This document shows, one piece after another, positions 63,916 to 64,000 of a stretch of DNA of 64,000 nucleotides. Each line of letters opens with the position of its first letter. Position 1 is the first letter of the stretch. The notes beneath the pieces were generated by a model. That model was not told the DNA's origin. It saw only the letters and a program-made list of their open reading frames with translations, and did not search any database. Made by a program: the position numbers and the translations under genes. The stretch is from contig CACZBW010000012.1 in NCBI GenBank assembly GCA_902779575.1, positions 105,178-169,177 on the forward strand, read 5' to 3'. Source of the DNA: an uncultured Lachnospiraceae bacterium. Lineage in GTDB: Bacteria; Bacillota; Clostridia; Lachnospirales; Lachnospiraceae.

Positions 63916-63965
63916 GAAATAAGTTGAACATATTGTAACGAAACAACTATTTTATTTTGTGACAG
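63909..63965. repeat. Large inverted repeat at the right edge
   Basis: CTGTCACGAAATAAGTTG (63909-63926) and its inverted counterpart CAACTATTTTATTTTGTGACAG (63944-63965, four extra bases) flank a 17-bp centre. The left arm contains the GTG start of the Cna-B/LRR gene, and the right arm abuts the plus-strand promoter. It may be a shared operator, or the scar or substrate of a recombination event. Confidence 0.75.
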
Positions 63966-63967
63966 TA

Positions 63968-64000
63968 TGGTATAATGTCTGTAGATCACTGAAAAGGAGA
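63968..64000 (+). promoter_or_regulatory. Promoter and ribosome binding site of a gene beyond the right edge
   Basis: An extended -10 TGGTATAAT (63968-63976) is followed, 18 bp later, by AAGGAGA at the last bases of the window. A plus-strand gene almost certainly starts just outside. Confidence 0.75.

Noticed and set aside
63500-63946. An alternative 148-residue N-terminus (MFRYNMFNLFRD) for the Cna-B/LRR gene in another frame
   Set aside because: It would need a frameshift, has no signal peptide or ribosome binding site, and its later residues are unlike any surface protein.

Overview
The window looks like chromosomal core sequence of a GC-rich anaerobic Clostridia, most likely a Lachnospiraceae-type gut Firmicute. 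The evidence is a PolC-type replicative polymerase, a Phe T-box leader in front of pheST, QueH in place of QueG, an archaeal/fungal-type aspartate-semialdehyde dehydrogenase, a DUF6465-type Lys/Ala-rich protein, a fused 2-hydroxyacyl-CoA dehydratase activase of about 1400 residues, and a Cna-B/LRR surface-type protein. No tRNA, rRNA, CRISPR array, prophage or transposase gene was recognised. Almost all genes are on the minus strand; the plus-strand exceptions are the Lrp regulator, the activase and pyrBI.

Layout, left to right. 1-767 is the 5' part of topB. 997-5068 holds asd, argH, queH and dut, with a 90-bp tandem repeat between queH and argH. 5270-9978 is the most accessory-looking stretch: an AAA+ ATPase with a C-terminal RyR domain, a 71-residue orphan, a DUF6465 protein and a MATE exporter translationally coupled to a GH13 hydrolase (9978-11579). 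queA follows, then a stand-alone ncRNA gene with its own promoter and terminator (6S RNA is the leading guess), then pheT-pheS behind a T-box. 17085-22240 has a fused xanthine-dehydrogenase-type molybdoenzyme and a GlgB-like protein with altered catalytic motifs and a histone-H1-like tail. 22689-30026 is amino-acid biosynthesis: serC-serA-DUF1015 and ilvD-ilvB, with a divergent lrp gene at 30357. yajC, tgt, the activase, efp and aroK follow. 39002-49968 is a same-strand run, DUF815 ATPase-ppx-ppk-ispG-polC in transcription order. pheA, an orphan HicB-like protein and the divergent pyrBI operon come next. 53467-58186 is a complete branched-chain amino-acid ABC transporter (livKHMGF). The window ends with a 1753-residue Cna-B/LRR protein whose start abuts a large inverted repeat, and a promoter plus ribosome binding site for a plus-strand gene just beyond the window.

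Together the genes show queuosine tRNA modification (queA, queH, tgt scattered over 28 kb), serine, branched-chain, aspartate-family, arginine and phenylalanine synthesis, polyphosphate turnover and BCAA uptake. The most unusual signals are a dispersed intergenic palindromic repeat family (about six copies in 64 kb, beside the 3' ends of genes), the GlgB-like protein with its third catalytic carboxylate replaced, the RyR-domain AAA+ protein, and the signal-peptide-less Cna-B protein at the right-edge inverted repeat.
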